A stretch of 64,000 nt of DNA from an uncultured Bacteroidota bacterium (GTDB taxonomy: Bacteria > Bacteroidota > Bacteroidia > Flavobacteriales > Flavobacteriaceae). Location: contig CAJXVU010000001.1 of assembly GCA_913062555.1 (NCBI GenBank), forward strand, positions 124,001-188,000. The letters run 5' to 3'. The notes beneath the pieces are model-generated. The model saw nothing but the letters and a program-made list of their open reading frames with translations. It was not told where the DNA came from and searched no databases. Both the position numbers and the translations under genes were made by a program. Below are positions 45,825 through 54,154 of this stretch, piece after piece (within the stretch, counting starts at the first letter, position 1; the number at the start of each line of letters is the position of its first letter).

Positions 45825-46235
45825 ATGAAAACATCACACATTAGGTTACTAAAACTCGGTGCTATTCAAACACTATTTATGGCAGTTTACCATTTTTTTA
45901 TTCCATTTCAATTTAATTGGGGTGAATTTTTATTAGAAGGTACTGCTACAATCAACTGGTCTTTATATGCGCTCAATAACTATTTTAGTTTCAACTTACT
46001 TATTGTTGCGCTCTTTTTATTGTACTGTTTAATAATCAAAAAAGAACAGCTACATACCTTAAAAATTTTAACTAGTATTATAATACTTTTTTGGTGCTTT
46101 AGCGCCATATATCAATTAATAGAACCGATGCCATTACCTGTTTACTTAGAATGGTTAGGCTATTTATTACCTGGGCTAGCTATTATCAATATTGGAATAT
46201 TTATAATCCCTCTAAAAGCATTAGTTAAGTCTTAA
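45825..46235 (+). CDS. Small four-helix membrane protein, unknown
   Basis: A 136-residue protein with four hydrophobic segments (about 10-28, 48-68, 77-95 and 105-128). No named family recognised. It is 6 bases after the hydrolase gene and so cotranscribed. Probably inner membrane. Confidence 0.75.
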   Translation: MKTSHIRLLKLGAIQTLFMAVYHFFIPFQFNWGEFLLEGTATINWSLYALNNYFSFNLLIVALFLLYCLIIKKEQLHTLKILTSIIILFWCFSAIYQLIEPMPLPVYLEWLGYLLPGLAIINIGIFIIPLKALVKS

Positions 46236-46319
46236 TTCACAAAAATCTATCAAAAGAAATTATTGCAACATCTCAATACAAACTCAGTCTTTAAGAAGAA
46301 TTATAAACTAATGACCTAT

Positions 46320-47144
46320 ATGAAAAATTTAAAAACGCTTTTAGTTCTTGTTTTATTGATAAATGTAAGTACAATTTCCTCTCAAAATTTGCTCCCTGAA
46401 TTTCATAGGAAATATAAAGTTCAAGAAGATTGGTCTCTCAATAAAGTCCAAGGTAAATATGCCAATGATTCTCTAAACATTAGCATCACACTTAAACCTA
46501 ATGACGGTCAATTAGTTGGGGAAATAATCAGTCCCAACTCTGAAGGATTTCTACAATTTGACAATGATAGAAGTAATTTTGATAAATCAGAATACAGAAA
46601 AACTGCTGAACGAATAATGCACGGATGGGTGAATGACAACAAATGGGAAATGTATGATGGCATAGGTGGTAGATGGTTTAAAGACTCTATTTCAAGTGAT
46701 GGTTATCTCAAATATTTCACAAAAACCTACGGACATTTACGGAATGGGGAAAACGATATTAAAGCCTATCGAATTCTTGGTACTAGACTCAGAGATGAAT
46801 GGTCTTATCACGGTTATTCTAATAAAGGATCTGCTTTGGAAACAATTATTGAAATTACGACTCATGATAATAAAATAAAGTTTATGGGTTTTGCTTGGGA
46901 TGCTCAAACAAGAAAAGCTGCCAGTTTCAGTTTATCAGGTATTAACATAAGATTCTCCCGGAACAAAATGATTTTCCAACCAAGATCGGCATCAAATTAT
47001 ATAGGGTTTGATGTATTAAGCGATGCAAAAATAACCATTGGTTTTTTAGATGAAGTTGCTGGAATCGATAGAAAAAACTTTAAAGAATCAATTATTAATT
47101 ATTTATTTATTGGAGGCATTAAGTTTTTAAAAGTGAATGAATAA
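46320..47144 (+). CDS. Exported protein of unknown function
   Basis: The start at 46320 gives a signal peptide directly (MKNLKTLLVLVLLINVSTISSQ); starts at 46311 and 46263 only add a hydrophilic extension. The 274-residue mature protein is rich in beta strands, with several GRWF, KYFTKTYG and GFAWDAQTRKAASF-like segments, but I do not recognise the family. It is 84 bases after the small membrane protein gene and converges on the DsbD-N gene with a 4-base gap. Confidence 0.75.
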   Translation: MKNLKTLLVLVLLINVSTISSQNLLPEFHRKYKVQEDWSLNKVQGKYANDSLNISITLKPNDGQLVGEIISPNSEGFLQFDNDRSNFDKSEYRKTAERIMHGWVNDNKWEMYDGIGGRWFKDSISSDGYLKYFTKTYGHLRNGENDIKAYRILGTRLRDEWSYHGYSNKGSALETIIEITTHDNKIKFMGFAWDAQTRKAASFSLSGINIRFSRNKMIFQPRSASNYIGFDVLSDAKITIGFLDEVAGIDRKNFKESIINYLFIGGIKFLKVNE

Positions 47145-47148
47145 AAGT

Positions 47149-47613
47149 TCATTTATCAAATCTCAGTTTGGCTACAAAATTAAGCGTCCTCGGGAAATAA
47201 CACTGTTTGTCGTCACAAGCCTGATACATCAATTGTCCTTTCAATTTTAATTCTGAATCAATGACATCAACATTAAGTTTTAAAGTTACTGTCATTTCAA
47301 GTCTATTGCTTAGCACTCTATGTGTAAATTGATTTAAAATGACAGTATCATAATTTGTGCTTGTAAATTCCTCACTTAAAATGGTATAAGCTTCATTGTA
47401 CACCAAACTAAATTCAGTAGCAATAAGGTTGTCTTTTGCTTCGGATACGGCTTGAATATGATATCCTTCAATGATTTCAAAAGGAATGACAATGGCTACT
47501 ATTTCATCTTGTCTTGATATGCTTACTGATTCATCATCAAAACTAACAAACTGTTTTTGAGTCACAGGAGCAACAATTAATAAAAGGCCAAAAAATAAAC
47601 TATAATAATTCAT
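47149..47613 (-). CDS. Stand-alone DsbD N-terminal-like domain protein
   Basis: A 154-residue exported protein; signal-like N-terminus (YYSLFFGLLLIVAP). The C-terminal QACDDKQCYFPRT matches the redox Cys pair of the DsbD alpha domain (C-x4-C with Q-A-C-D). It overlaps the thioredoxin-like gene by 14 bases. It may accept or deliver electrons in periplasmic thiol reduction, with the TlpA-like protein as partner. The membrane part of DsbD is not encoded here. Confidence 0.78.
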   Translation of the reverse strand: MNYYSLFFGLLLIVAPVTQKQFVSFDDESVSISRQDEIVAIVIPFEIIEGYHIQAVSEAKDNLIATEFSLVYNEAYTILSEEFTSTNYDTVILNQFTHRVLSNRLEMTVTLKLNVDVIDSELKLKGQLMYQACDDKQCYFPRTLNFVAKLRFDK

Positions 47614-48193
47614 TTAACTCTTTCTGAAGTTGGATCAATTCAGCATCAAAATTTTTGCTATCTAGGAGTGACATATATTTAATGTTTCCTTCTGAATCAA
47701 TTATTAAGTTAGATGCCAACATGACCTCATCTCTATCCAACTCTGGCAAGACATCTTTAGGAGCATAACTTGCAGCAACTTTCCCATCCAAATCTAACAG
47801 GATAGGAAATGACAATTTATACTTGTTCTTAAGCTTTTGTAATACCAATGCCTTAGGCTCTTTAACATCAATTAATAAAACTACTACATTTTTATCTTTA
47901 TAATTATTATAGAGCGCTTCCAGATATGGGGCTTCAGCATTACAAAACGGACACCAAGTAGTTGCGATATGTACTACGACAATTTTCCCTAGTAGATCAT
48001 TGAGATTAATAATGGAATCATTTAATGTTTTTAATGAAAACTCAGGAGCCTTTACAGCAGTTTCAAGGACATTCGAATCATTAGTATTGAGCTTTCCCGA
48101 TTCTGTTTTTGAAGATTGTTTACAGGCAACAAAACAAATTAAACAGAGAGTAAATAGCAATTTTTGAACAATATCTTTTTTTATGGCAGCCAT
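47600..48193 (-). CDS. TlpA/ResA-like thioredoxin lipoprotein
   Basis: A 197-residue protein with a lipoprotein signal (LCLICFVAC) and a thioredoxin-like domain from about residue 45, active site TTWCPFCNAEAP (WCPFC). Typical of ResA/TlpA oxidoreductases of the AhpC/TSA group, acting in the periplasm on cytochrome or other thiols. First gene of a two-gene unit with the DsbD-N-like protein. An alternative Met lies a few residues inside. Confidence 0.85.
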   Translation of the reverse strand: MAAIKKDIVQKLLFTLCLICFVACKQSSKTESGKLNTNDSNVLETAVKAPEFSLKTLNDSIINLNDLLGKIVVVHIATTWCPFCNAEAPYLEALYNNYKDKNVVVLLIDVKEPKALVLQKLKNKYKLSFPILLDLDGKVAASYAPKDVLPELDRDEVMLASNLIIDSEGNIKYMSLLDSKNFDAELIQLQKELNELL

Positions 48194-48701
48194 AATATTT
48201 TAGTATTAAAGCAGGCATTATCGTATCAACTCAAGGCAATCTGTATCTAAATCCAACTATATTTTTGGTCTTCTACAATTTACGAAATATTTAAGAAACA
48301 ATCTTTGCAATAAAAACATCAATTTCCAAAAGCCATTAGAAATCTCGCTCTTTCATGCCTCTATTTTTATCCAAATGACTGTTTTTATGCATGGCACAAT
48401 TTCTCGTTTCTAAATTTTAGCTAGGTTGCGTTTTTGGCTAATTATCTCATATAAAATATGATGCAAATTCAGGCCATTAATAAAATTTAAATATGTCTTA
48501 TAAACACAAAAAATAGCGACAAATATTCACGGGATTATTCAAATAACCTCATCAGTCGTTAATAGGAATTAACAAAATGCGGCTATCATATAATGTCCTA
48601 AGCAGCATAAATTAGTTTCCATAAATAATATTCTCGTATTTAAGTATCTGCTTAAACACGCAAAATATCGTATATTACTATTCAATTTCTAATTGGACAC
48701 T
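48194..48701. other. 508-base divergent intergenic region
   Basis: Lies between the TlpA-like gene (minus) and the ArsR gene (plus). I see no coding frame. The only notable element is the operator-like dyad at 48636-48659, described separately. The rest is AT-rich with no repeat or terminator that stood out. Confidence 0.4.
48636..48659. promoter_or_regulatory. ArsR-type operator candidate
   Basis: Dyad GTATTTAAG-N6-CTTAAACAC (arms match at 8 of 9 positions), ending 42 bases before the ArsR start codon. Position and symmetry fit an autoregulatory site of the ArsR/SmtB family regulator. Confidence 0.5.
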
Positions 48702-49082
48702 ATGAATGACAATCAATCATGTATAAGGCGTTTTGCAGATCAAGTTCAAATAAAAGAATGTAAAACTAAACTTCAATCAAATGCTAATGCTATTGCGAGC
48801 CTTAGTGGTTTATTAACCATTGCAGGGAATGAAGTTAGATTGAAAATTCTTTTCCTTTTAAAAGAGGAAGGCGAACTATGTCCTTGTGATTTAGCGGATA
48901 TTTTAGAAATGAGTGTCCCAGCAATTTCACAACATTTGCGCAAAATAAAGGACAGGAACATTATTGAAACAAGGCGCTCAGGTCAAACCATATTTTATTC
49001 GATTAATCCAGAGCAGCTAGGCCTACTTCAACCCTTCTTAAATCAAATTATTGATCAAAAACCTAAAGGAGAGATGGTATGA
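48702..49082 (+). CDS. ArsR/SmtB-type metal-responsive repressor
   Basis: A 126-residue winged helix regulator; the ATG at 48702 is preferred over an upstream TTG. The metal-site helix reads ELCPCDLADILEMS (CxC in the position of the ArsR CVC motif), followed by the recognition segment PAISQHLRKI. Additional Cys near the N-terminus (SCIRR, ECKTKL) may join a mercury or other thiophilic metal site. Its stop overlaps the merTP start by 4 bases (ATGA). Confidence 0.88.
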   Translation: MNDNQSCIRRFADQVQIKECKTKLQSNANAIASLSGLLTIAGNEVRLKILFLLKEEGELCPCDLADILEMSVPAISQHLRKIKDRNIIETRRSGQTIFYSINPEQLGLLQPFLNQIIDQKPKGEMV

Positions 49083-49669
49083 AAGCAAAATCAAATAGTC
49101 TAGTTGGCGCAGGAATCATATCTGCGATAGCTGCATCATTATGTTGTATCACACCTGTCCTAGCTTTAATATCTGGTACATCGGGTGTCGCTTCCACCTT
49201 TTCATGGATGGAGCCCTTTAAACCCTATTTAATAGGATTTACTGTTCTCGTTTTGATATTTGCCTGGTATAATAAATTAAAAACTAAAAAAGAGGTAGAA
49301 TGTGATTGTGATGAAAATGAAAAACCAAAATTTATACAGTCTAAAACCTTTTTATCCATTATTACCATCTTTGCAGGAATTATGCTGGCATTCCCCTACT
49401 ATTCTCATTTGTTTTATCCAAATACGAATAAACAAGTCGTCTATGTTTCTCAGACTAATGTCGGTGAAATTCAATACAAAATAGAAGGAATGACTTGTTT
49501 AGGATGTGAAGCCCATATTGAAAATGAAGTCAATGCCTTGGAAGGCATCATTGAAGTCAGTGCAGATTATAAAAATGCCTCCACAAGCATTAAGTATGAT
49601 AAAACTAAGGTCTCCGAAAAAGCACTAGAAAAAGCCATTTTAAAAACAGGTTATAAAATAATTGAATAA
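49079..49669 (+). CDS. merTP: MerTP: fused mercuric ion transporter and Hg-binding domain
   Basis: A 196-residue fusion. The N-terminal MerT part has three membrane helices, the first with the vicinal Cys pair in ASLCCITPVLAL; a cytosolic loop carries ECDCDENE. Residues about 130-196 form a MerP/HMA domain with GMTCLGCEAHIE. MerT moves Hg(II) across the inner membrane after MerP capture. Start overlaps arsR, and its stop codon overlaps the following start. Mercury is the family substrate; no MerA reductase is encoded in the window. Confidence 0.9.
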   Translation: MKAKSNSLVGAGIISAIAASLCCITPVLALISGTSGVASTFSWMEPFKPYLIGFTVLVLIFAWYNKLKTKKEVECDCDENEKPKFIQSKTFLSIITIFAGIMLAFPYYSHLFYPNTNKQVVYVSQTNVGEIQYKIEGMTCLGCEAHIENEVNALEGIIEVSADYKNASTSIKYDKTKVSEKALEKAILKTGYKIIE

Positions 49670-49890
49670 TGGAAATACAACTACAATCTATAATTACTTG
49701 TCCTAAATGCGGGCATAGTAAGGAAGAAGAAATGCCTACAGATGCATGTCAATTTTTCTATGAATGTACGCGTTGTAAAGAGGTTTTAAAACCAAAGGAT
49801 GGTGACTGCTGCGTGTATTGCTCCTATGGTACTGTTCCATGCCCACCTATACAAGAAAATAAAACTTGTGGGGATTCAAGTTGTTGCTAA
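49669..49890 (+). CDS. GDCCVxC-domain small cysteine-rich protein
   Basis: A 73-residue protein with 12 cysteines: N-terminal CPKCGH and CTRCKE form a zinc-ribbon-like pair, then GDCCVYCSYGTVPCPP, the hallmark of the GDCCVxC family (some members contain selenocysteine), and a C-terminal SSCC. All positions here are Cys codons (TGT/TGC), no in-frame TGA. It is commonly next to MerTP in Flavobacteria. A thiophilic-metal-binding role is likely. Confidence 0.85.
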   Translation: MEIQLQSIITCPKCGHSKEEEMPTDACQFFYECTRCKEVLKPKDGDCCVYCSYGTVPCPPIQENKTCGDSSCC

Positions 49891-50091
49891 TTAACCTATT
49901 TAGCAGTATCCATAATTAAGGCGTCAACTAAAATCAGTCTTGAAAAAATTATCACAGATGCACGATTTAACGTCGGAAAAATTGAATTTAGCGACAATCC
50001 TTTTAAAAGATATAGAAAAAGCTAAGCCATACCTCTTCACTTAGGCTTTGATGTATTCAAAAAAAAAAAAAATGAAAGTTTGCTATAACTA

Positions 50092-50415
50092 TTAAATCAT
50101 TACTTCACTTATTTGAATCACAGGTTCTATACTGGTATAATTGGGAAGATCTCCCATTATTTGAGCGGCATTTGGCCCAAAGGAATTCTGAAAGGACTCT
50201 ATATTAGCGAAGTATAAATTACCCATAGCGACATATGTAGCTGGTTGGTCAGGATCACCTCCTCCAAGCCCCTGTTCAACACTCGCTCCTATAACAGCAT
50301 CTCCTAATAAACCGGCCACCATAGGCACATGTTTATTACAATAATAATCCATATCAAATGACTTTCCATTTTCGTTTGGATATAACACACTTACTTTAAT
50401 ACTTCCTTTTTCCAT
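50092..50415 (-). CDS. EthD family protein
   Basis: A 107-residue ferredoxin-like-fold protein of the EthD group: KVSVLYPNENGKSFDMDYY at the start, then NKHVPM and the C-terminal PNYTSIEPVIQISEV. Such small dimeric proteins are often accessory to redox or degradation enzymes, but function is mostly unknown. Isolated gene with about 200 bases free on each side; a run of 13 A is found downstream at about 50057-50070. Confidence 0.85.
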   Translation of the reverse strand: MEKGSIKVSVLYPNENGKSFDMDYYCNKHVPMVAGLLGDAVIGASVEQGLGGGDPDQPATYVAMGNLYFANIESFQNSFGPNAAQIMGDLPNYTSIEPVIQISEVMI

Positions 50416-50615
50416 GATTGTTGGTTTTAGTTATTTTTTTAGATTTAAAGGTAGTTAATTATTTAAGAAATGAAAGCATTCCAATTTCTACTCACCTATG
50501 CTAAAGCTACGGTGAATTTTGAAAATTAAAAGCTTTACATTGACTTAACTATAAATCTTTTGATAAACTCATAGGCTTATCAAACAACATATCAAATCAA
50601 AAACCTGTGTCCATG

Positions 50616-53600
50616 CTAGTTCTTCCAATTCAGATTTTGCTTGCCAGACTGGATAATTATTCCCGAACCTTTCAGTGAGCTTTCGAGGGCGTTAATCTCG
50701 GTATTTAAATCATTAAATTTACTAACCCACAGACCAAACTCTGTCGAGGCTATGGCAAAACTCTGTTTTTGTGTGATCGTACTTGCTGAGGTTGAACTTC
50801 TGAAACTATATCGAATTCGTGAAACTCTCGAAGCAATAGAAGGAGCGATTAGCTCCATGTTTTTAGTAATCAACCTATTGCCGTTAAGTTGTATTTTATA
50901 GTCCAATAATAGCTGTCTGATCGCTTCAACTTTCTCAATTAATACAGGTTCGCTTATCGCATTCCGAATCTGTTTCTTCAAAGCGTCCATCTCATCTATA
51001 TAAGCCCCCAATACGTCCTGACCATTATTGATGGCATGACTCAGTGCCATTACCTTTGTCCGGAATTCATCTTTCGCCACAATATCTTTAGTGGGGAAGC
51101 TGGTATTTTCTAATCGTTTGACATTGAAACGCTGTGATTGACCAAGGTCTTGCCAATCACCATTTACCAATTTAGCCATGCTTACAGTATAGCTCCCCGG
51201 TGATACCAGAGCGCCATTATTTCCATTAGTAGTAGCATATCGTAAATTCCATGCGGCACGGGAAACACCACGCCTCGCGGACCCTCCAACTCGGGCAACC
51301 ATTTCACCATGCTCATTTCTAATGGTAAATAGAATTTCCGGTTTACCCTCTCTTTTCTCTTTGGTAAATGCATCCCAATCTGGATAAGCAACAGGTTGCT
51401 TATTCGCCACTTTACTGGCCTCAACTTTTTGTCGTTCTCCTAGTAAAGTCATAGTGCCTTCCTTTAAATAATAGGTAAATACAGCACCAAAAGTAGGGTT
51501 TTTGGAAGCGAAGAAGCTAGCACCTAACGCTCCCCCTCCAGGGTTGTCAACCGTATAGCTCAGTGCGTCTTTAACTGGAAATAACAGACTTGCTTTAGTC
51601 AGGTTCTCTTTGGAAATTTCTCTTAACGCACTATAGTCATCAAGAATATAAAATCCCCGACCAAAAGAGGCCGCAACCAGATCATTCTCCCGTTGTTGAA
51701 TTTCTAAATCTCTAATGGCAATTGTTGGTAATCCTGCCTTAAATTTTATCCATTGACCACCTCCATCTACACTAAAATACATACCATATTCAGTCCCAAC
51801 AAAAAGTAAATGCTCTGAAACATGGTCCTGAACAATGGTCCAACCAAATTCATTATCAGGTAAATTAGACGCAATGCTTTTCCATGTTTTCCCCTTATCA
51901 TCACTTCTATAGAAATAGGGCTTATAATCTCCATATTTATGATTGTTAAATACGGCAAAAACGGTATTCTCATTATGTGGTGAAGCATAGAGATCTGATA
52001 AATAGGCGAGACGAGGTACACCAGATATACCCTCTACTTTTCGCCAGGTACTTCCATCATTTTCCGATACCTGAATGAGGCCGTCATCTGTCCCTACATA
52101 GAGCAATCCTTTTTTTACCGGAGATTCAGACAAGGATACAATAGTACCGTAAGGAGAGGTCCATACATTTTTAAAAATGGCATCGATACTCCAAACTCTA
52201 CCCATGACTTCCATTTTGTTTCTGTCCAATTGGCGCGTTAGATCACCACTAATTTCCTGCCATGAACTTCCCATATCCGTGCTTTTCATCAATTTATTGG
52301 CGGCTAAATATAGGGTCTTATTATGATGTGGACTTATAATTAGAGGTGCATCCCAATTCCATTGGTAGGGAGGTTCACCTGCTTTAGGTTGGGGTTGAAT
52401 GTCTACTTTTTCACCACTCATTTTATCATAGCGTACAATCCCTGCATATTGAGACATGGAGTAGACTATATTTGGGTTTTCAGGATCTATCCGTGATTGA
52501 AACCCATCACCGCCTTGAGTCATATACCAATCGGCATTCGTAATACCTCCACGGTGTATAGTTCTGCTGGGGCCACCTAAAGTGCTATTATCCTGAGTCC
52601 CTCCATAAACATTATAAAACGGCAGGTTATTATCCAAACCTACACGGTAAAACTGGGTGAGCGGCAAGTTATCGGTAAAACGCCAATTGCTGCCTTGATC
52701 CCAAGATTCATAAATCCCACCATCACCTGCAATAAGAAGGTAATTAGCATTATTTGGATCAAATTCTATTTCATGATTATCGACATGAATATTTCTGTGA
52801 TTGATCGACTTTAAGGTCTTGCCTCCATCTTCAGAAACCTTTGTAAACACTTCTACAATATAAATTTTATCAAATTGATGTGGATCAGGGAATATCTCCA
52901 TATAATATTGAGCATCAATAACCATATAGTCATTCATCTTCTTCCAACTGGAACCATTATTTTCAGATCTATAAATCCCCTTTGTTCTTTCGGTTCCAGC
53001 AACCAATGCATAGAGCACATCTGGCTGTTGAGGAGATCTAGCCAAACCAATTCTTCCGAGGTCACCTTGAGGGAACCCTCCCTTTAATTTCTGCCAATTA
53101 GTACCGCCATCAGTCGACTTAAAAGCACCACCTTCCGGACCGCCAGCTACCAAAATTCCAAAATGTCTCCGTCTTTGATAAGACGATACAATTAGCACAT
53201 CTGGGTTTCGGGGATCTACGGTTACATCAGAAATACCGGTGTCCTCACTAATGTGAAGCACTCTTACCCAAGTTTCTCCTCCATCGATTGTTTTATACAG
53301 ACCTCTCTCGCCTCCGGCCTTCCAAACACTGCCCTGTGAAGCCACATAAATAATATCTGAGTTGCTTGGATGAATAGCTATTTTACCAATATGTTCTGAG
53401 GTTTTCAACCCCATATTCCTCCATGTATTACCTCCATCGGTACTTTTATAAATCCCGTCACCTTTACTTACGGAACGCTGACTATTATTTTCACCGGTGC
53501 CTACCCAGACCACCATCGGATTATTATTATCAATTTCTACAGTACCAATGGAATACGATCCTTCATTATCAAAAACGGGGGTCCAAGTTGTACCTGAATT

Positions 53601-53846
53601 GGTCGTTTTCCATACCCCTCCGGAAGCTACAGCTACAAATCGGATGCTTTGATTCGTGGGGTGAATAGCGACATCTACCACTCTACCACTAGTCTTTGCA
53701 GGAGTGAGGTTACGAAACTTCAATCCACTGAATATTGAAGCATCAATCGTTTGGGTAGTGGTCACTGATTTCGATTTGCGTTTTTGTCCGAGGCTAGGAT
53801 AACAAAAACACATGGATAATAAAATAATGGATAAGACTCTGGTCAT
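50616..53846 (-). CDS. Secreted BNR/sortilin-type beta-propeller protein
   Basis: A 1076-residue protein with a signal peptide (IILLSMCFCYPSLGQ). Residues about 35-760 contain repeated BNR/Asp-box units (for example STDGGNTW, TIDGGETW, SENDGSTW, SVDGGGQW) forming a large VPS10/sortilin-like propeller. The C-terminal 300 residues include an Ig-like strand-rich part (GSARRGVSRAAWNLRYAT) and a helical end. Family members are often labelled glycosyl hydrolase but lack proven catalytic residues. Probably a secreted binding protein; monocistronic. Confidence 0.88.
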   Translation of the reverse strand: MTRVLSIILLSMCFCYPSLGQKRKSKSVTTTQTIDASIFSGLKFRNLTPAKTSGRVVDVAIHPTNQSIRFVAVASGGVWKTTNSGTTWTPVFDNEGSYSIGTVEIDNNNPMVVWVGTGENNSQRSVSKGDGIYKSTDGGNTWRNMGLKTSEHIGKIAIHPSNSDIIYVASQGSVWKAGGERGLYKTIDGGETWVRVLHISEDTGISDVTVDPRNPDVLIVSSYQRRRHFGILVAGGPEGGAFKSTDGGTNWQKLKGGFPQGDLGRIGLARSPQQPDVLYALVAGTERTKGIYRSENNGSSWKKMNDYMVIDAQYYMEIFPDPHQFDKIYIVEVFTKVSEDGGKTLKSINHRNIHVDNHEIEFDPNNANYLLIAGDGGIYESWDQGSNWRFTDNLPLTQFYRVGLDNNLPFYNVYGGTQDNSTLGGPSRTIHRGGITNADWYMTQGGDGFQSRIDPENPNIVYSMSQYAGIVRYDKMSGEKVDIQPQPKAGEPPYQWNWDAPLIISPHHNKTLYLAANKLMKSTDMGSSWQEISGDLTRQLDRNKMEVMGRVWSIDAIFKNVWTSPYGTIVSLSESPVKKGLLYVGTDDGLIQVSENDGSTWRKVEGISGVPRLAYLSDLYASPHNENTVFAVFNNHKYGDYKPYFYRSDDKGKTWKSIASNLPDNEFGWTIVQDHVSEHLLFVGTEYGMYFSVDGGGQWIKFKAGLPTIAIRDLEIQQRENDLVAASFGRGFYILDDYSALREISKENLTKASLLFPVKDALSYTVDNPGGGALGASFFASKNPTFGAVFTYYLKEGTMTLLGERQKVEASKVANKQPVAYPDWDAFTKEKREGKPEILFTIRNEHGEMVARVGGSARRGVSRAAWNLRYATTNGNNGALVSPGSYTVSMAKLVNGDWQDLGQSQRFNVKRLENTSFPTKDIVAKDEFRTKVMALSHAINNGQDVLGAYIDEMDALKKQIRNAISEPVLIEKVEAIRQLLLDYKIQLNGNRLITKNMELIAPSIASRVSRIRYSFRSSTSASTITQKQSFAIASTEFGLWVSKFNDLNTEINALESSLKGSGIIIQSGKQNLNWKN

Positions 53847-54006
53847 GGTTAGTTAGTATTAGAATATTAATTATCAGTTGGTTTACTTTTTAAAGGTAGT
53901 TATTAAATAAGAAACCTACTAAAACAAAAAAGCATCCCATTGTACTATAAAAAATGAATGTTTTCTATCGACTCAACTATTAAACCAAAAACAAACCATG
54001 TGATTA

Positions 54007-54128
54007 TCAATCAATACTTCTAAACTTTATTGCCTCATTATATATGCTATCAAATCCTTTTACCAATGTTGGAGGTGGAAATACTTGTCATCTCTGTTTT
54101 ATTTGGTCGCCTCCATGGGTTCTCCATT
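54007..54128 (-). pseudogene. Decayed duplicate fragment of the S41 peptidase gene
   Basis: Downstream of the intact S41 gene, the minus strand still encodes pieces of its C-terminal half. One frame reads LVKGFDSIYNEAIKF, matching MKGIDSAYNKAINL of the intact protein; another, about 20-80 bases upstream, retains RPNKTE after a GAGAACC core, matching GEPSGGRPNQTE at intact bases 54700-54730. The segment between them (about 40 codons) is missing and the frame shifts. It ends in TGA at 54007-54009. It most likely derives from a tandem paralogue deleted down to about 120 bases. Confidence 0.65.
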
Positions 54129-54154
54129 AAATCTATTCGTCCTACTTCATTTCA

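Noticed and set aside
49669-49890. Possible selenoprotein, since some GDCCVxC proteins contain selenocysteine
   Set aside because: All relevant positions are TGT or TGC codons and the frame has no internal TGA.
49891-50026. In-frame open stretch of about 45 codons after the GDCCVxC stop codon
   Set aside because: No start codon at its beginning and no family resemblance; could be a gene relic but the evidence is too thin.
50050-50075. Run of 13 A near the EthD gene as a slippage or recombination site
   Set aside because: Short homopolymers are common in AT-rich genomes and nothing else marks this one.
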